Shown here one piece after another: positions 33,814 through 44,344 of a stretch of 64,000 nucleotides of DNA. The stretch lies in the NCBI GenBank assembly GCA_003209425.1, contig QCRB01000002.1:28486-92485 (forward strand), read 5' to 3'. Within the stretch, counting starts at the first letter, position 1, and each line of letters opens with the position of its first letter. The stretch comes from Prochlorococcus sp. AG-459-E08. GTDB taxonomy: Bacteria > Cyanobacteriota > Cyanobacteriia > PCC-6307 > Cyanobiaceae. A program made the position numbers and the translations under genes. The notes beneath the pieces were generated by a model, which did not search any database, had not been told where the DNA came from, and saw only the letters and a list, made by a program, of their open reading frames with translations.

Positions 33814-34295
33814 CCTAAACCTACACCTCTAGCCATGAGAGTGGCAAACAAAGGTATTGTTGCAAAGCCCACTAATTCAGTAGTAATGATTAGTCTGAAC
33901 CTCTTGACTAGATTTTCAGATATTTCAGGTAATTTATTCTTACTTAATGGAATGGCCCATAAGATATAGGTTGTTGTTGGGTATAAAGAAAGTAATCCCA
34001 CAAGAATATAAAGAGAAACCTTTATCCAAAACACAGGATTACCTGTATAGAAATCACCTCCTTGACCAAAATACTTAACACGCAAAATCCCAGTAACTAA
34101 TATCGCAACTCCTGCTAAACCATAAACCACATCTGCAATTATCATTGAGATCGTCTGATTTCTATTAAGACCTACTTTGAGAGTCAATCTTTCAAACAAA
34201 AGAGAACCGAAACACAATATTATTCCTAAATAATGAACATATGCTACTAATGCACTTTTCGCAATTTCACCTGTCAATAAAGTTCCTAATAACAT
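33810..34295 (-). CDS. DUF2214-like membrane protein
   Basis: Four-TM; VLRVKYFGQGGDFYTGNPVFWIK-type motif. Confidence 0.75.
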   Translation of the reverse strand: MLLGTLLTGEIAKSALVAYVHYLGIILCFGSLLFERLTLKVGLNRNQTISMIIADVVYGLAGVAILVTGILRVKYFGQGGDFYTGNPVFWIKVSLYILVGLLSLYPTTTYILWAIPLSKNKLPEISENLVKRFRLIITTELVGFATIPLFATLMARGVGLG

Positions 34296-34383
34296 TTTCT
34301 AGTCAAAATTTATACAATACTAACCACCAAATAAAGAATTTGTTTAGAAAATAAATTAAACAATAAAAAGTTAGGTATTGAAT

Positions 34384-35133
34384 CTAGGACTCTAAAAACC
34401 TTTTTTGACCATCTTCAAAGAAATCCTTTTTATTCCATACTTCGATTACATCTGGGAAATGTTTTTCCATACAATTATCACAAACCCCATGACTGAATCT
34501 AATATCACTAATTTTCGAAAGATATTTTTCTAAATGCATCCAATCGCCCTCCTTATTTTTCACTTCTCTGCAATATGAACAGACAGATAAAATACCTTCC
34601 TGTTTGTGCAAGTTAGACAAAGCATCTAGCAAGTTCAATGACTTTTTTCTAAGCTCTAAAAATGAAACTATTTGCTTAGATAATAATTCCATAATATTGA
34701 ATTGTTGTGTAGTTAGATTTCCTGGCTTTCTGTCTATTACACAAAGAGTTCCAAGTTTATTACCATCACTATTTTTAAGGGGAAAGCCTGCATAAAAACG
34801 AATCTTGGGGTCTCCTGTTACCAATGGATTATTTATAAACCTTTCATCTTGGAAAGCATCATGAATAATTAATGGACTATTTTCTTTTATTGCATGGGTA
34901 CAAAAAGACCAATCTCTTCTAGTTTCTGATATTTGAAATCCTATTTTGGATTTAAACCATTGTTTATCTTTGTCTACCAAAGTCATTAAAGAAATAGGCA
35001 CATTACAGGTTGTAGCAGCAATTTTTGTAATATCGTCATAACATGATTCTGGCTTGGTTCCCAAAATCCTATATTCTGCTAAAGCTTTTAATCTTCTTTC
35101 CTCTTCTTCTTTTTTTGATACAAGATTCTGCAT
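34384..35133 (-). CDS. GAF domain sensor with C-terminal Cys/His (putative Zn) motif
   Basis: DKDKQWFKSKIGF...FCTHAI GAF; CSYCREVKNKEGDWMHLEKYLSKISDIRFSHGVCDNC. Confidence 0.85.
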   Translation of the reverse strand: MQNLVSKKEEEERRLKALAEYRILGTKPESCYDDITKIAATTCNVPISLMTLVDKDKQWFKSKIGFQISETRRDWSFCTHAIKENSPLIIHDAFQDERFINNPLVTGDPKIRFYAGFPLKNSDGNKLGTLCVIDRKPGNLTTQQFNIMELLSKQIVSFLELRKKSLNLLDALSNLHKQEGILSVCSYCREVKNKEGDWMHLEKYLSKISDIRFSHGVCDNCMEKHFPDVIEVWNKKDFFEDGQKRFLES

Positions 35134-35252
35134 TAATCTTCACCAATAATTAAAACTTTAAAATTAAAGTTTCTTCAAAAAACTTTTTCCGTCTAATACT
35201 TAATAAAAAAAAGATAAACTTATTGAATTGTTACTTACTGATTTATTACTTA

Positions 35253-36497
35253 TTAATTTATTATTGATTGATTTAACTTTGAGACTGCCATCCCAGCGAT
35301 CCATCCACTTGTCCAACAATGTTGAAAATTAAATCCACCAGTGATCCCATCAACATCCAAAACTTCTCCAGAAAAAAATAACCCTGGACAAATTAAGCTC
35401 TCCATACTTTTAAAATTAACCTCATTAATTTTTACGCCTCCTGAGGTAACAAATTCCTCTCCAAATGGCCCTTTGCCCGAAATTTTATATTTATCCCTCA
35501 TTAGAGTATTTATCATTTTCTCTCTTTCATCCGCCAGTAAATCAGCCCACTTTTTCTCTTTATCAATTCCTATTTTCTTTAATAAAAAAATCCATAATCT
35601 TTTTGTTAATAGTGGAACAGGTCTACTATTAATGAGATTCACCTTGCCTTTATTTAATCTTAAATAATTAATTTTTTCTTTTAAGTCCTCATAACTGAAA
35701 GAAGACCATTTAATGATTAAATTAAATTTATATTTTTGGCTATAAAGTTCCCTTGCTGCAATTGATGAAAGTTTTAATACTGCTGGCCCACTAAACCCCC
35801 AATGCGTTATTAGTAAATCGCCTCTATTTTGAAAATTCTTATTATTTAAATTAATTTCTATATCTATACCTCTTATCGATACCCCACTACATTCATCCAA
35901 ATTTGGTTCTTTTGTGGAAAAAGTAAAAAGCGATGGTACAGGTTTAACAATGGTGTGTCCAAGATTTTGAGCTAATTTATATCCGCTTGGATTACCTCCA
36001 GTTGAAAGAATAATATTTTTTGCAGTTACCTTTGCTTTTTTAAGACTAAAAATATTGAATATATTATCTGGAGTTTTTGCAATTTCTTTTACAAAAAATT
36101 TTGTTAGTATCTCTATGTTTTTTGATAAAGCACTTTTTCTCAAGCAATCAATAACATCTGAAGAAGAATTAGACACTGGGAATACTCTTAGATCTTCCTC
36201 AATTTTTAATTTTAAACCTTTTTTCTCAAACCAATCGTATACATCTCCAGCAGCAAAACGATTAAAAGATTCCAAGAGCTGAATTCCACCTCTGGGGTAA
36301 TTCTCAATTAGTTCTTTCGGTATCCATGTCGCATTAGTGACATTACATCTTCCCCCTCCACTAATCCTTACTTTTTCCATAAGTTTTGAAGTTCCTTCAA
36401 GAACTATTATTCTTTTTACTCCATTTTCAGCAGCTGTTATTGCTGTCATAAAACCGGCTGCACCGCCTCCAACAACTGCCAAATCAAAAGGTTCCAA
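35253..36497 (-). CDS. HI0933/BaiN-type flavoprotein
   Basis: AVVGGGAAGFMTAITAAENG; ISGGGRCNVTNA; GEVLDVDGITGGFNFQHCWTSG. Confidence 0.92.
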   Translation of the reverse strand: MEPFDLAVVGGGAAGFMTAITAAENGVKRIIVLEGTSKLMEKVRISGGGRCNVTNATWIPKELIENYPRGGIQLLESFNRFAAGDVYDWFEKKGLKLKIEEDLRVFPVSNSSSDVIDCLRKSALSKNIEILTKFFVKEIAKTPDNIFNIFSLKKAKVTAKNIILSTGGNPSGYKLAQNLGHTIVKPVPSLFTFSTKEPNLDECSGVSIRGIDIEINLNNKNFQNRGDLLITHWGFSGPAVLKLSSIAARELYSQKYKFNLIIKWSSFSYEDLKEKINYLRLNKGKVNLINSRPVPLLTKRLWIFLLKKIGIDKEKKWADLLADEREKMINTLMRDKYKISGKGPFGEEFVTSGGVKINEVNFKSMESLICPGLFFSGEVLDVDGITGGFNFQHCWTSGWIAGMAVSKLNQSIIN

Positions 36498-36682
36498 AAA
36501 CTTATTATTTAATATGCTTCAATCAGATAATAGCAAGTAGTTATAAATAAAAATTAGTCCAAAAACTATAAAAAAATAAATATAAGACTTTAAAACTACA
36601 TAATAAATAGCTAGGATTCGGTAATTTTTAAATTTCTAGAAAAATCAACACAGTCGTTATTTTTATGCTTTAAGTTAATTAG

Positions 36683-36919
36683 ATGAGTTTGTTATTTTCT
36701 TACGTTAAATATTCTGAGGCCAGTTTTCCTATGACTGGTCAATATACTGCTCTTCTTTTAATAACTTCTGTTATTTGGGTTCTACTTTGGTTTGGATATA
36801 GACAAAATAAGATAAATGATGAGATCAAGAAAAAAGAAAAAGAAGAAAGAATTAATGCGAAAGTTCAAAGAAGAAAGAAGTTAGAGAGTTTGTACCCTAC
36901 TAATAAAAAAACTGTTTAA
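36683..36919 (+). CDS. small single-TM protein with basic coiled tail
   Basis: 78 aa; TM plus KKKEKEERINAKVQRRKKLESLYPTNKK. Confidence 0.65.
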   Translation: MSLLFSYVKYSEASFPMTGQYTALLLITSVIWVLLWFGYRQNKINDEIKKKEKEERINAKVQRRKKLESLYPTNKKTV

Positions 36920-36936
36920 AAAATTTCTTTAGAAAA

Positions 36937-37035
36937 ATGAAAAAAAATAATTTCAAATCACTAATTCAGTACTTACCGGGGATTTTGATTCTTGTTTATG
37001 TATTCTTTTTAGCATTTACTCAATTTATAAAATAA
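36937..37035 (+). CDS. 32-aa single-TM microprotein
   Basis: MKKNNFKSLIQYLPGILILVYVFFLAFTQFIK*. Confidence 0.5.
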   Translation: MKKNNFKSLIQYLPGILILVYVFFLAFTQFIK

Positions 37036-37056
37036 AATTTTTAAAAATTATTCGTT

Positions 37057-37929
37057 TTGATTGGAATCCTTTCTGCTTTTGGAGCTGCTACATCTTGGAC
37101 ATATGCGTGCTTTATTTGGCGCTCGCAAACTCAAAAATATAAATCAATAGATATTAATTTAATAAAAAATATAATAGCTTTTTTAATTTTTATACCTGCT
37201 TTTATCAATGTAAGTTCTACAACTGATTTAAAAAACATATTTATCCTACTAATTAGTGGAGTAATAGGTATTGGTTTAGGCGATACTTTTTATTTAAAGT
37301 CACTACAAACAATTGGCACAAGAAAAACTTTATCTATAGAAACTCTTTCTCCGTTAATGGCAGCTTTATCAGGGGAATTTTTTATTAATGAAAATTTAAC
37401 AACTAAATCATGGGTTGGAATAATTATAGTAACGATTTCGCTATTCATAATTCTGAGAAAAGGTAACGATTTTAAAAAGGAAAACTCCTCTTTCTCAGAA
37501 AAAAATAACTTTAAGATTTTTGCTTTTCCTTTTTTATCAGTTTTATGTGCTGTTCTTGGAGGTCTTTTATCAAGGATGGTTTTCCTTCAAAGCAATTTAT
37601 CTCCTTTCCTTACAACTGAAATAAGATTATTGGGTGCAATAATTTTTTTAATTAGTCTAAAAGGATTTAAGATTAATTTTTTCTTAAAAAACATAGACAA
37701 AAAACAACAAAAAAGATTTTTTATTTCAATACTTCTTGGAACAAATGTAGGAATATTTCTACAACAAGTTGTGTTTAAAACCCTTCCCATAGGAGTAGGA
37801 TGGGCTTTATTAAGCATATCTCCAGTAATTTCTTTATTTTTTGCTAAGACTGAGGAAAGAGAAATTACCAAAAAAATAATATTTTTTACTTGTTTTTTAT
37901 TTTTTGGCTTGACATTAATAATTCTTTAA
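37057..37929 (+). CDS. EamA/DMT-type transporter
   Basis: Ten-TM pattern with internal duplication; GDTFYLKSLQTIGTRKT. Confidence 0.85.
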   Translation: MIGILSAFGAATSWTYACFIWRSQTQKYKSIDINLIKNIIAFLIFIPAFINVSSTTDLKNIFILLISGVIGIGLGDTFYLKSLQTIGTRKTLSIETLSPLMAALSGEFFINENLTTKSWVGIIIVTISLFIILRKGNDFKKENSSFSEKNNFKIFAFPFLSVLCAVLGGLLSRMVFLQSNLSPFLTTEIRLLGAIIFLISLKGFKINFFLKNIDKKQQKRFFISILLGTNVGIFLQQVVFKTLPIGVGWALLSISPVISLFFAKTEEREITKKIIFFTCFLFFGLTLIIL

Positions 37930-38006
37930 TCTCTGGGTTAATGTAAAAAATACTCATGTTAATAAAAATCAAATTAAATAAAATTACATTATAAACACTT
38001 AAAAAA

Positions 38007-38129
38007 ATGAAAACATTAAAGAAAAAAAGACTCAGCACATTGGAAGTTTATGTTATTTTTTTAAGCTGCATTTATGCAGGTTTTATAGGTTATAAATCTC
38101 TATTAAATGTTTTATTTACTTGGAATTAA
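38007..38129 (+). CDS. 40-aa single-TM microprotein
   Basis: MKTLKKKRLSTLEVYVIFLSCIYAGFIGYKSLLNVLFTWN*. Confidence 0.5.
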   Translation: MKTLKKKRLSTLEVYVIFLSCIYAGFIGYKSLLNVLFTWN

Positions 38130-38379
38130 TTAATTCTTTCTAATGATTTAATCAACTTACCTCCATCTTGGTCATCATCATCATTTGAAGCGAAAAATAA
38201 AAAGAATATTCCTAAAGAAGCTATAGATAGCGAAATTGACAATACAGAAAGCTCATCCATAAACTAAAAATTTTTTTTATGATAAACGAAAAAAAATAAA
38301 AGACAGTAAAGAAATACACATTCTCGAAAATAAATATTTCTTTTATTTGTAAAATGAAAAAACACATCCGAACTATTTC

Positions 38380-38655
38380 GTGAAAGTTCTAATAACTTCT
38401 CCCTGTAGTGCAAGCGTAATAATTCAGTATGGAATAAAAAGTTGGCCTATTTGGGAATGTGAGCCAAGCAAATTTAAATGGAATTACGATGACAAGGAAA
38501 TTTGCTTAATTATTGAAGGTCAGGCGAAAATAAGTACCCAAAATGGTGACATTTACGTGATTAAAGCTGGAGATCTTGTTGAGTTTCCTGCTGGACTTAA
38601 CTGCGAATGGGAAGTAACCAAAAGTATTAAAAAACATTATCGATTGGGTAGCTAA
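38380..38655 (+). CDS. cupin-like protein (DUF861-type)
   Basis: CLIIEGQAKISTQNGDIYVIKAGDLVEFPAGLNCEWEV. Confidence 0.85.
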   Translation: MKVLITSPCSASVIIQYGIKSWPIWECEPSKFKWNYDDKEICLIIEGQAKISTQNGDIYVIKAGDLVEFPAGLNCEWEVTKSIKKHYRLGS

Positions 38656-38746
38656 ATTCAAGAAAAAAGATTTTTTCTTCTTTACTGTTAAGTCAATGTA
38701 GATAAAATATGGTTAATAAATAATTTTCTAGAAGGAAACTAATATT

Positions 38747-38917
38747 ATGCCTTTTACTGATCAAGAATATTTTGAGGTTATTGAAAAAAACGAAATAGTA
38801 AAAAAGGCCTTTGAAAATATTAAGCAAATTTGCATTGATTTACAAAAACAAACAAATTGTCCTGAAGAGGATCTAAAAGATTTTCTTGAATTTATTTCTA
38901 AACAATGGAATAAGTAA
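38747..38917 (+). CDS. 56-aa hypothetical
   Basis: MPFTDQEYFEVIEKNEIVKKAFENIKQICIDLQKQTNCPEEDLKDFLEFISKQWNK*. Confidence 0.55.
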   Translation: MPFTDQEYFEVIEKNEIVKKAFENIKQICIDLQKQTNCPEEDLKDFLEFISKQWNK

Positions 38918-38981
38918 TAATAAAAAAGCCTTTTAAATACTAAATTTAAAATTTCAATTTAGTTTTCTGAGACAATAAGTT

Positions 38982-39164
38982 CTAATCTAATTCCTTTTTT
39001 GGTTTTGTATTGATACTGGAAGTTCCCTTAGCAGCAGAAACGAAGAAAAAGAAGCCTACAATTCCTGATATACCAAATATCGCAGCCAAAGGATCAAAAG
39101 TGAAAGAAAACATAGAATTTATAAAATCAAGATAAATAATAGTTTTTGAATCAAAATTGTACAA
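38982..39164 (-). CDS. small TM protein
   Basis: FDPLAAIFGISGIVGFFFFVSAAKG. Confidence 0.55.
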   Translation of the reverse strand: MYNFDSKTIIYLDFINSMFSFTFDPLAAIFGISGIVGFFFFVSAAKGTSSINTKPKKELD

Positions 39165-39397
39165 TTATTGTTAAGTATAAAAAATAACAATCGCGCGATT
39201 CATTATGTCATTATTAGTTTCTCAGTAGGTTCAAAAAAATAATTATTTAAATTGATTTTAAGAATAAAAATATCAATACAAACCAAAGATCTATTCGTGC
39301 TAAAGAGAAAAGTTTTTAAAAAATATTTATAGAAATATTGAATAAAACACTACCCAGAGGATCCACAATTGTTGTTTCTTTAGATTAGTATCAATTT

Positions 39398-39580
39398 ATG
39401 ACAGAATTTTACTCAGCTTCTTCCTCAGTAAGCCCTTTTACAGCGATATTATGGTGCCTTTATCCAGTAGCTGTACTTGTAATTATTGAATTACTTCTGG
39501 GGGGTGGGTTTGATGATGACAATAATGACGATCAGGATGGTGGAATGTTAATACCTGCTTACTCTAGATCAGATGTTTGA
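39398..39580 (+). CDS. small TM protein with acidic C-terminus
   Basis: TAILWCLYPVAVLVIIELLLGGGFDDDNNDDQDGG. Confidence 0.6.
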   Translation: MTEFYSASSSVSPFTAILWCLYPVAVLVIIELLLGGGFDDDNNDDQDGGMLIPAYSRSDV

Positions 39581-40018
39581 ATTTTTGAAATTTTTGAATT
39601 AAAGACTCATAAGTAAATTAATTAAATTGGCGAACAATATTGACATAACTCATATTTCTCTAATTACACTTACCATCCTTATTATTTCGTCTTTAACCTG
39701 GCTCGTCTTAAGAACCCTTAAGGAAGGTAGAAAAGCTCTAACAGAAATAAATAAAGATAGATTTTGAACATCAGCAAAAATATTTAACAATACAGGATTT
39801 CCATTAGATCTATTAATCTCTTAGGTTTATAAAGTTTTACTAACTAAACAAAATATTTTTTAATATTTAAAAACTTTTACTTATGAAAATTTTAGGAAAT
39901 CATAAAAAGCATAAATTAATATTAGAATTTAATAACTATAGATTAAACATATTTCAGTTTATAATTATAACTCGTGAAGTAGAGGTCTTATTTCTCATGC
40001 TTACTGTCTTTAATAAAA

Positions 40019-40114
40019 ATGCATCTTAATTCTTTACTTTATATTTGTTCTATATTTTTATTTATTTACATAATGGCACTATTCTGGAGAGACTTACCTA
40101 ATCAAAAAAAGTAA
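40019..40114 (+). CDS. 31-aa TM microprotein
   Basis: MHLNSLLYICSIFLFIYIMALFWRDLPNQKK*. Confidence 0.4.
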   Translation: MHLNSLLYICSIFLFIYIMALFWRDLPNQKK

Positions 40115-40195
40115 ATAAATAATAATTATTAATTTTATTGCCTATCAAAATAAATTAAGTTATTAATTGAATATTGGCTTAAATTTCCTATATAA

Positions 40196-40360
40196 ATGCT
40201 AAACGAATCTTCAAATACCCACGGTGAAAAAACATTCTCTCAGACTACAAATATTACAAAAGAAGAGATGATTTGCAAAGACGGATTCTGCTCATTGCCA
40301 AATCAAAAAGAGATCCCAAAACAGGATACAAATGATATGAATTTATTTGATCCTATTTAG
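40196..40360 (+). CDS. 54-aa protein with CKDGFCSLP motif
   Basis: MLNESSNTHGEKTFSQTTNITKEEMICKDGFCSLPNQKEIPKQDTNDMNLFDPI*. Confidence 0.6.
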   Translation: MLNESSNTHGEKTFSQTTNITKEEMICKDGFCSLPNQKEIPKQDTNDMNLFDPI

Positions 40361-40427
40361 TAAATAAATAACATTTTGATCAATTGAGGATTAAATTGAT
40401 ATTATTTAATTCTATAAATATTAATTT

Positions 40428-40763
40428 ATGCTTAAAAACTTTTTAAATGCATATCAAGAGTTTTGGATTAAAGCTATAGACTTCAATGGATCTACATCAA
40501 GATCGGACTGGTGGCTTGTACAATTAGCGAACCTAATAATTTCTTTCCTAACCATACCAATTTTTATTAGGGCGTTTGGTTTCAATATTTATGGAATAGT
40601 TTGTATAATTCCTCAAATAGCTATTGACATAAGAAGAATTAAAGATTTTGGAAAGGATTGGAAATGGATCTTTATAAATTTAATACCCTTTTTCGGATGG
40701 ATCTTGTGGTTTATCTGGTTAGGCTTTGGCAAAACCGGTAATGGGAAAAATAAACTTATATAA
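40428..40763 (+). CDS. DUF805 family membrane protein
   Basis: FNGSTSRSDWWLVQLANLII...DIRRIKDFGKDWKWIFINLIPFFGWILWFIWLGFGKTGNG. Confidence 0.82.
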   Translation: MLKNFLNAYQEFWIKAIDFNGSTSRSDWWLVQLANLIISFLTIPIFIRAFGFNIYGIVCIIPQIAIDIRRIKDFGKDWKWIFINLIPFFGWILWFIWLGFGKTGNGKNKLI

Positions 40764-40774
40764 AAATTAACTCT

Positions 40775-41092
40775 TTATTTTGTTCTGTTTTTAAAATCTA
40801 CGAATCTTATCTTTTCTCTTAAAGCTATTTGCTTTTCAAGAATTCTAAACACATGCCATTCGCATTCAGTTAATTTAAGAAACTGATTGAGTGTATCTTT
40901 ATCTTCTTCATCAAAACTCTCGAAAATTTCAGAAATCGCAATCATATTATTAGAGATAAAATCCTCTGCGACATCTTCAGGATTTTTACCTGAGGCAAAA
41001 TCCTGAAAAGCTTCATAAGAATTAAGTTCTCTTGTTAACCATTTAAACCATGGTTCATTTTTATTATATTTTTTATTTATGATTTTCTTCAT
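40775..41092 (-). CDS. small conserved protein (paralog of 30035-30301)
   Basis: FLKLTECEWHVFRILEKQ. Confidence 0.7.
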   Translation of the reverse strand: MKKIINKKYNKNEPWFKWLTRELNSYEAFQDFASGKNPEDVAEDFISNNMIAISEIFESFDEEDKDTLNQFLKLTECEWHVFRILEKQIALREKIRFVDFKNRTK

Positions 41093-41641
41093 AAAAGATT
41101 TTTTACTAACTTAATCATTATGAGTTACACATTCTTTCGCACCTGTACAAATACTCATTTTTATAAATCAATTTAAAGATAAACCTATATTTTTAGGTTT
41201 AATTTATAGATAAAATCTTTTAAGAATAAAATTTCTTGGAGAATAAGTATTTATTACTCATTATTATTTTTTTTTAAAAAGCTAAAATTTAATTTTGTGA
41301 ATAACATTGTCAATTCCATTTTATGACTTTCCTTCATCTCCAATTTTAATTATTGGAGCTCTTGGCATTGCAAGTAGCAATAACAGTATTTTTAATCGCA
41401 TATCAAAAATATTTCAATTCCCCCTTTAACAAAGAACTTGCAGAAAAGAAAAAAGACTTATTTAAGGAACAAAAAAAATTAAAACAAAGATTAGAAAAAA
41501 TAGAACAAGATTTAAAAAATCTATGAAATTCTCAATATAAATCCTAAAAATCCATTGAGAATTATTTTTTTTTAAATGACTTAATGATCTCGAATTCAAG
41601 ACCTTAATTTTTTTAACAGGAATTATGGTCTATAAGGGATT

Positions 41642-41797
41642 ATGGATAAAGATCATCTTATTGAATTAATTTCTAATAGCCTTCTTTACGAGAGTAAGGA
41701 TTCTGAGTCTACTAGAACCCTCAGTGATTTTAAGAATTACTTAGAGAGATTAAATCTAGATCAATTGAGAACTATGTCTAAAGAATTTATTCTTTAG
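41642..41797 (+). CDS. 51-aa hypothetical
   Basis: MDKDHLIELISNSLLYESKDSESTRTLSDFKNYLERLNLDQLRTMSKEFIL*. Confidence 0.5.
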   Translation: MDKDHLIELISNSLLYESKDSESTRTLSDFKNYLERLNLDQLRTMSKEFIL

Positions 41798-41864
41798 AAG
41801 AGTACTTAAAGATAGTTTTCGTATTTAGTAAATAATCAAGAAATTAAAAAAGTTTTTTTTAAAT

Positions 41865-42980
41865 TTGAGAAATATGGTTAAAGTAAGCAGGAGTGATTTT
41901 TTAATAAAACCCTTCCTAAAAAGAAGTAATCTTAGAGCCTTTTATCAAATTATTTCAACCATTATCCCAATAATTTGTTTTTGGTTAGTTGTCTACCAGA
42001 TAACAATTCATCCTTTTTCATTATTAATAAAGGGTTTATTATTTATACCTATTATTTCTCTACTTACTCTTTTCTCTTCTAGAACATTCTCATTGATGCA
42101 TGATTGCGGTCATAATTCTCTTTTTACAAAACGTAAATTGAATCGCTTTTTTGGATTTTTACTTGGTTTAGTAAATGGCATTCCTCAGAAATCATGGTCA
42201 ATTGATCATGCATTTCATCATAGAAATAATGGAAATTGGGAAATTTATAAAGGACCCATAGATGTGTTAAGTCTTGATGATTATAATTCCCTTACAAAAA
42301 GAGAGCAAATATTTTATAGAGTAAGTCGAAATTGGATCATGCTTTTCCCTGGTGGCTTTTATTACTTAGTTTTAAAACCTAGATTAGGATTGATTATTAT
42401 TATTTTTAATTTCGCTAAAGATTTAGTGGAAGAGACTTTTATCAAAATAAAAAACAAAGAACTTTCTGAACTTTTAGTTATTTCTTCAAGAATCAAACCA
42501 CCTTTTTCTGATTATGGAGATAATTTTAGTGAACTATTTGAATTAATCATAAACAACATAGTAGTAATAATAGGTTGGATTTTTATGTGCAAAAGGTTGG
42601 GGTTAATTTTTTTCTTATCATTTTATTCCATAGTATTAACCCTTTCAGCTGCAATTTTAATATGTGTTTTTTTCGTTCAACATAACTATAAAAATGTATA
42701 TGCTAAAAATACAAAGAATTGGGACATAGTCGATGGCGCGATTTTGGGAAGTAGCAATTTAGATATTCCTAATTGGCTAAATTGGTTTTTGGCAGACATA
42801 TCCTTCCACAGCATTCATCATCTCTCTGAAAGAATACCAAATTACAACTTAAGAGCTTGCCATGAAGCAAATGTTCATTTGCTTCAGCAAACAAAGTTCT
42901 TAAGATTAAGCGATTTTTCAAACTGCTTCAAATATATTATTTGGGATAGTAAAAATGAAAAATTAATCCCAATAAGTTAA
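41865..42980 (+). CDS. membrane fatty-acid desaturase family protein
   Basis: His boxes HDCGHNS, HAFHHRNNGN, HSIHHL. Confidence 0.85.
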   Translation: MRNMVKVSRSDFLIKPFLKRSNLRAFYQIISTIIPIICFWLVVYQITIHPFSLLIKGLLFIPIISLLTLFSSRTFSLMHDCGHNSLFTKRKLNRFFGFLLGLVNGIPQKSWSIDHAFHHRNNGNWEIYKGPIDVLSLDDYNSLTKREQIFYRVSRNWIMLFPGGFYYLVLKPRLGLIIIIFNFAKDLVEETFIKIKNKELSELLVISSRIKPPFSDYGDNFSELFELIINNIVVIIGWIFMCKRLGLIFFLSFYSIVLTLSAAILICVFFVQHNYKNVYAKNTKNWDIVDGAILGSSNLDIPNWLNWFLADISFHSIHHLSERIPNYNLRACHEANVHLLQQTKFLRLSDFSNCFKYIIWDSKNEKLIPIS

Positions 42981-42983
42981 TAA

Positions 42984-43136
42984 CTAATTTAACCTTCTTC
43001 TGAATTTTCTTTTTATAGGAATACTGCTATATGCATGGGTACCTATAGATGGAGGCAAGTCGTTTTTTAAAGGATGCATAAAAGCGTTTGCCATACTCTC
43101 TAACATTTTCGAAAGCCAATTAATTACTGATTTCAT
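42984..43136 (-). CDS. 50-aa hypothetical, convergent with the desaturase
   Basis: MKSVINWLSKMLESMANAFMHPLKNDLPPSIGTHAYSSIPIKRKFRRRLN*. Confidence 0.55.
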   Translation of the reverse strand: MKSVINWLSKMLESMANAFMHPLKNDLPPSIGTHAYSSIPIKRKFRRRLN

Positions 43137-43430
43137 TTAAAAATATACTAAGGTAGATTTCTTAATCATCTAACTAAATTAATAAAAAGTAAATCAGTCT
43201 TTATGCTGATTCTTTTGAACAATTGCATATAAAAATTATAATTAAAATAAAAGTTTGATATTTTTGCTTTTTTAATAGTTTAAGAAAATATTATTACTTT
43301 TTTTATTAGGTAAAACAGATTAAAAATTTAATTTAGTAAATAATACTTATTTTTTCTAATTAACTTAATAAATTAGATTATTAGCCTTTATTTCATGCTA
43401 TATCTCTATTCCAAACATATTAAATTTATG

Positions 43431-43586
43431 ATGAATAATTCATTTGTCTCTACTAATGAGAATAAAGATATAGATTCTATTAATTCATATTTTGAATGTA
43501 TTACTGAATGCAGTATTGTTAATGGTCATAAAGAATGCATTACTCGATGTTTAGAAATTCATTTAAAGGGGGGGGAATCAAAATGA
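43431..43586 (+). CDS. twin-CX3C microprotein (start 43428 or 43431)
   Basis: MNNSFVSTNENKDIDSINSYFECITECSIVNGHKECITRCLEIHLKGGESK*. Confidence 0.65.
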   Translation: MNNSFVSTNENKDIDSINSYFECITECSIVNGHKECITRCLEIHLKGGESK

Positions 43587-43735
43587 ATAGGAAAAATATC
43601 CCACAAAGGAAAACAACTTTAAAGTGGAATTCTAATGGGGAACTTTCGGAAATTGATATGTTAAGAATTTTAGATAAGTTATCATATAGTGAGCTTAATA
43701 AATGTGAATTAACATGTGATTCTGATCATGTTTAA
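43583..43735 (+). CDS. 50-aa protein with one CX3C, ATGA-coupled to the preceding ORF
   Basis: MNRKNIPQRKTTLKWNSNGELSEIDMLRILDKLSYSELNKCELTCDSDHV*; SD-like G8 run upstream. Confidence 0.65.
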   Translation: MNRKNIPQRKTTLKWNSNGELSEIDMLRILDKLSYSELNKCELTCDSDHV

Positions 43736-44008
43736 AATTATTTGTCTAAAACTTTTTATATTTTATAAATACTTAATTAAGTAAATAAATTTAACCATAT
43801 TATCCAAATAAAAAAATTTCCTATTTATCTGCATTTCTAACAATCTGTAGTCAAACAAGTTTTAAACATTTCTTTCTCTTTGTCTTTATCAATGCTGGTG
43901 ATTTAAAGGCATCTATGCAGTTTGTTGTTAGATATTAATCTTCTCTTAATAATATTTTTAATCAAGATTAAAAACTTATTATCTATTCTCTAAATTTATT
44001 CTCAATAA

Positions 44009-44149
44009 TTAATTTTTAGAATCCTTGCCTTTTTTCCAGAATTTTTCACTAATTTCTTCTTTTGTTATTTGAATAGGATGCACCATTCCTGAATCCCCAT
44101 GAGTTGGGCAATAATAGGTCATTAGCATCCATTTTTTTTCTTCATCCAT
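44009..44149 (-). CDS. 46-aa hypothetical
   Basis: MDEEKKWMLMTYYCPTHGDSGMVHPIQITKEEISEKFWKKGKDSKN*. Confidence 0.55.
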   Translation of the reverse strand: MDEEKKWMLMTYYCPTHGDSGMVHPIQITKEEISEKFWKKGKDSKN

Positions 44150-44344
44150 AAGTAATCTCCACAAAATAGGAAAACTATTGGACAATTAAATATGAATAAT
44201 TATTAAAACACGATGTTTTTAATATTTATTTCTTATTTGCTTAATATTTATAAAAGTTTTGAAGTAATATTCACTGAATAGATATAAATACGCATGACTT
44301 TAAATAAAAATACTGCTATTTATTAATAAATTGAAAATCATCTT

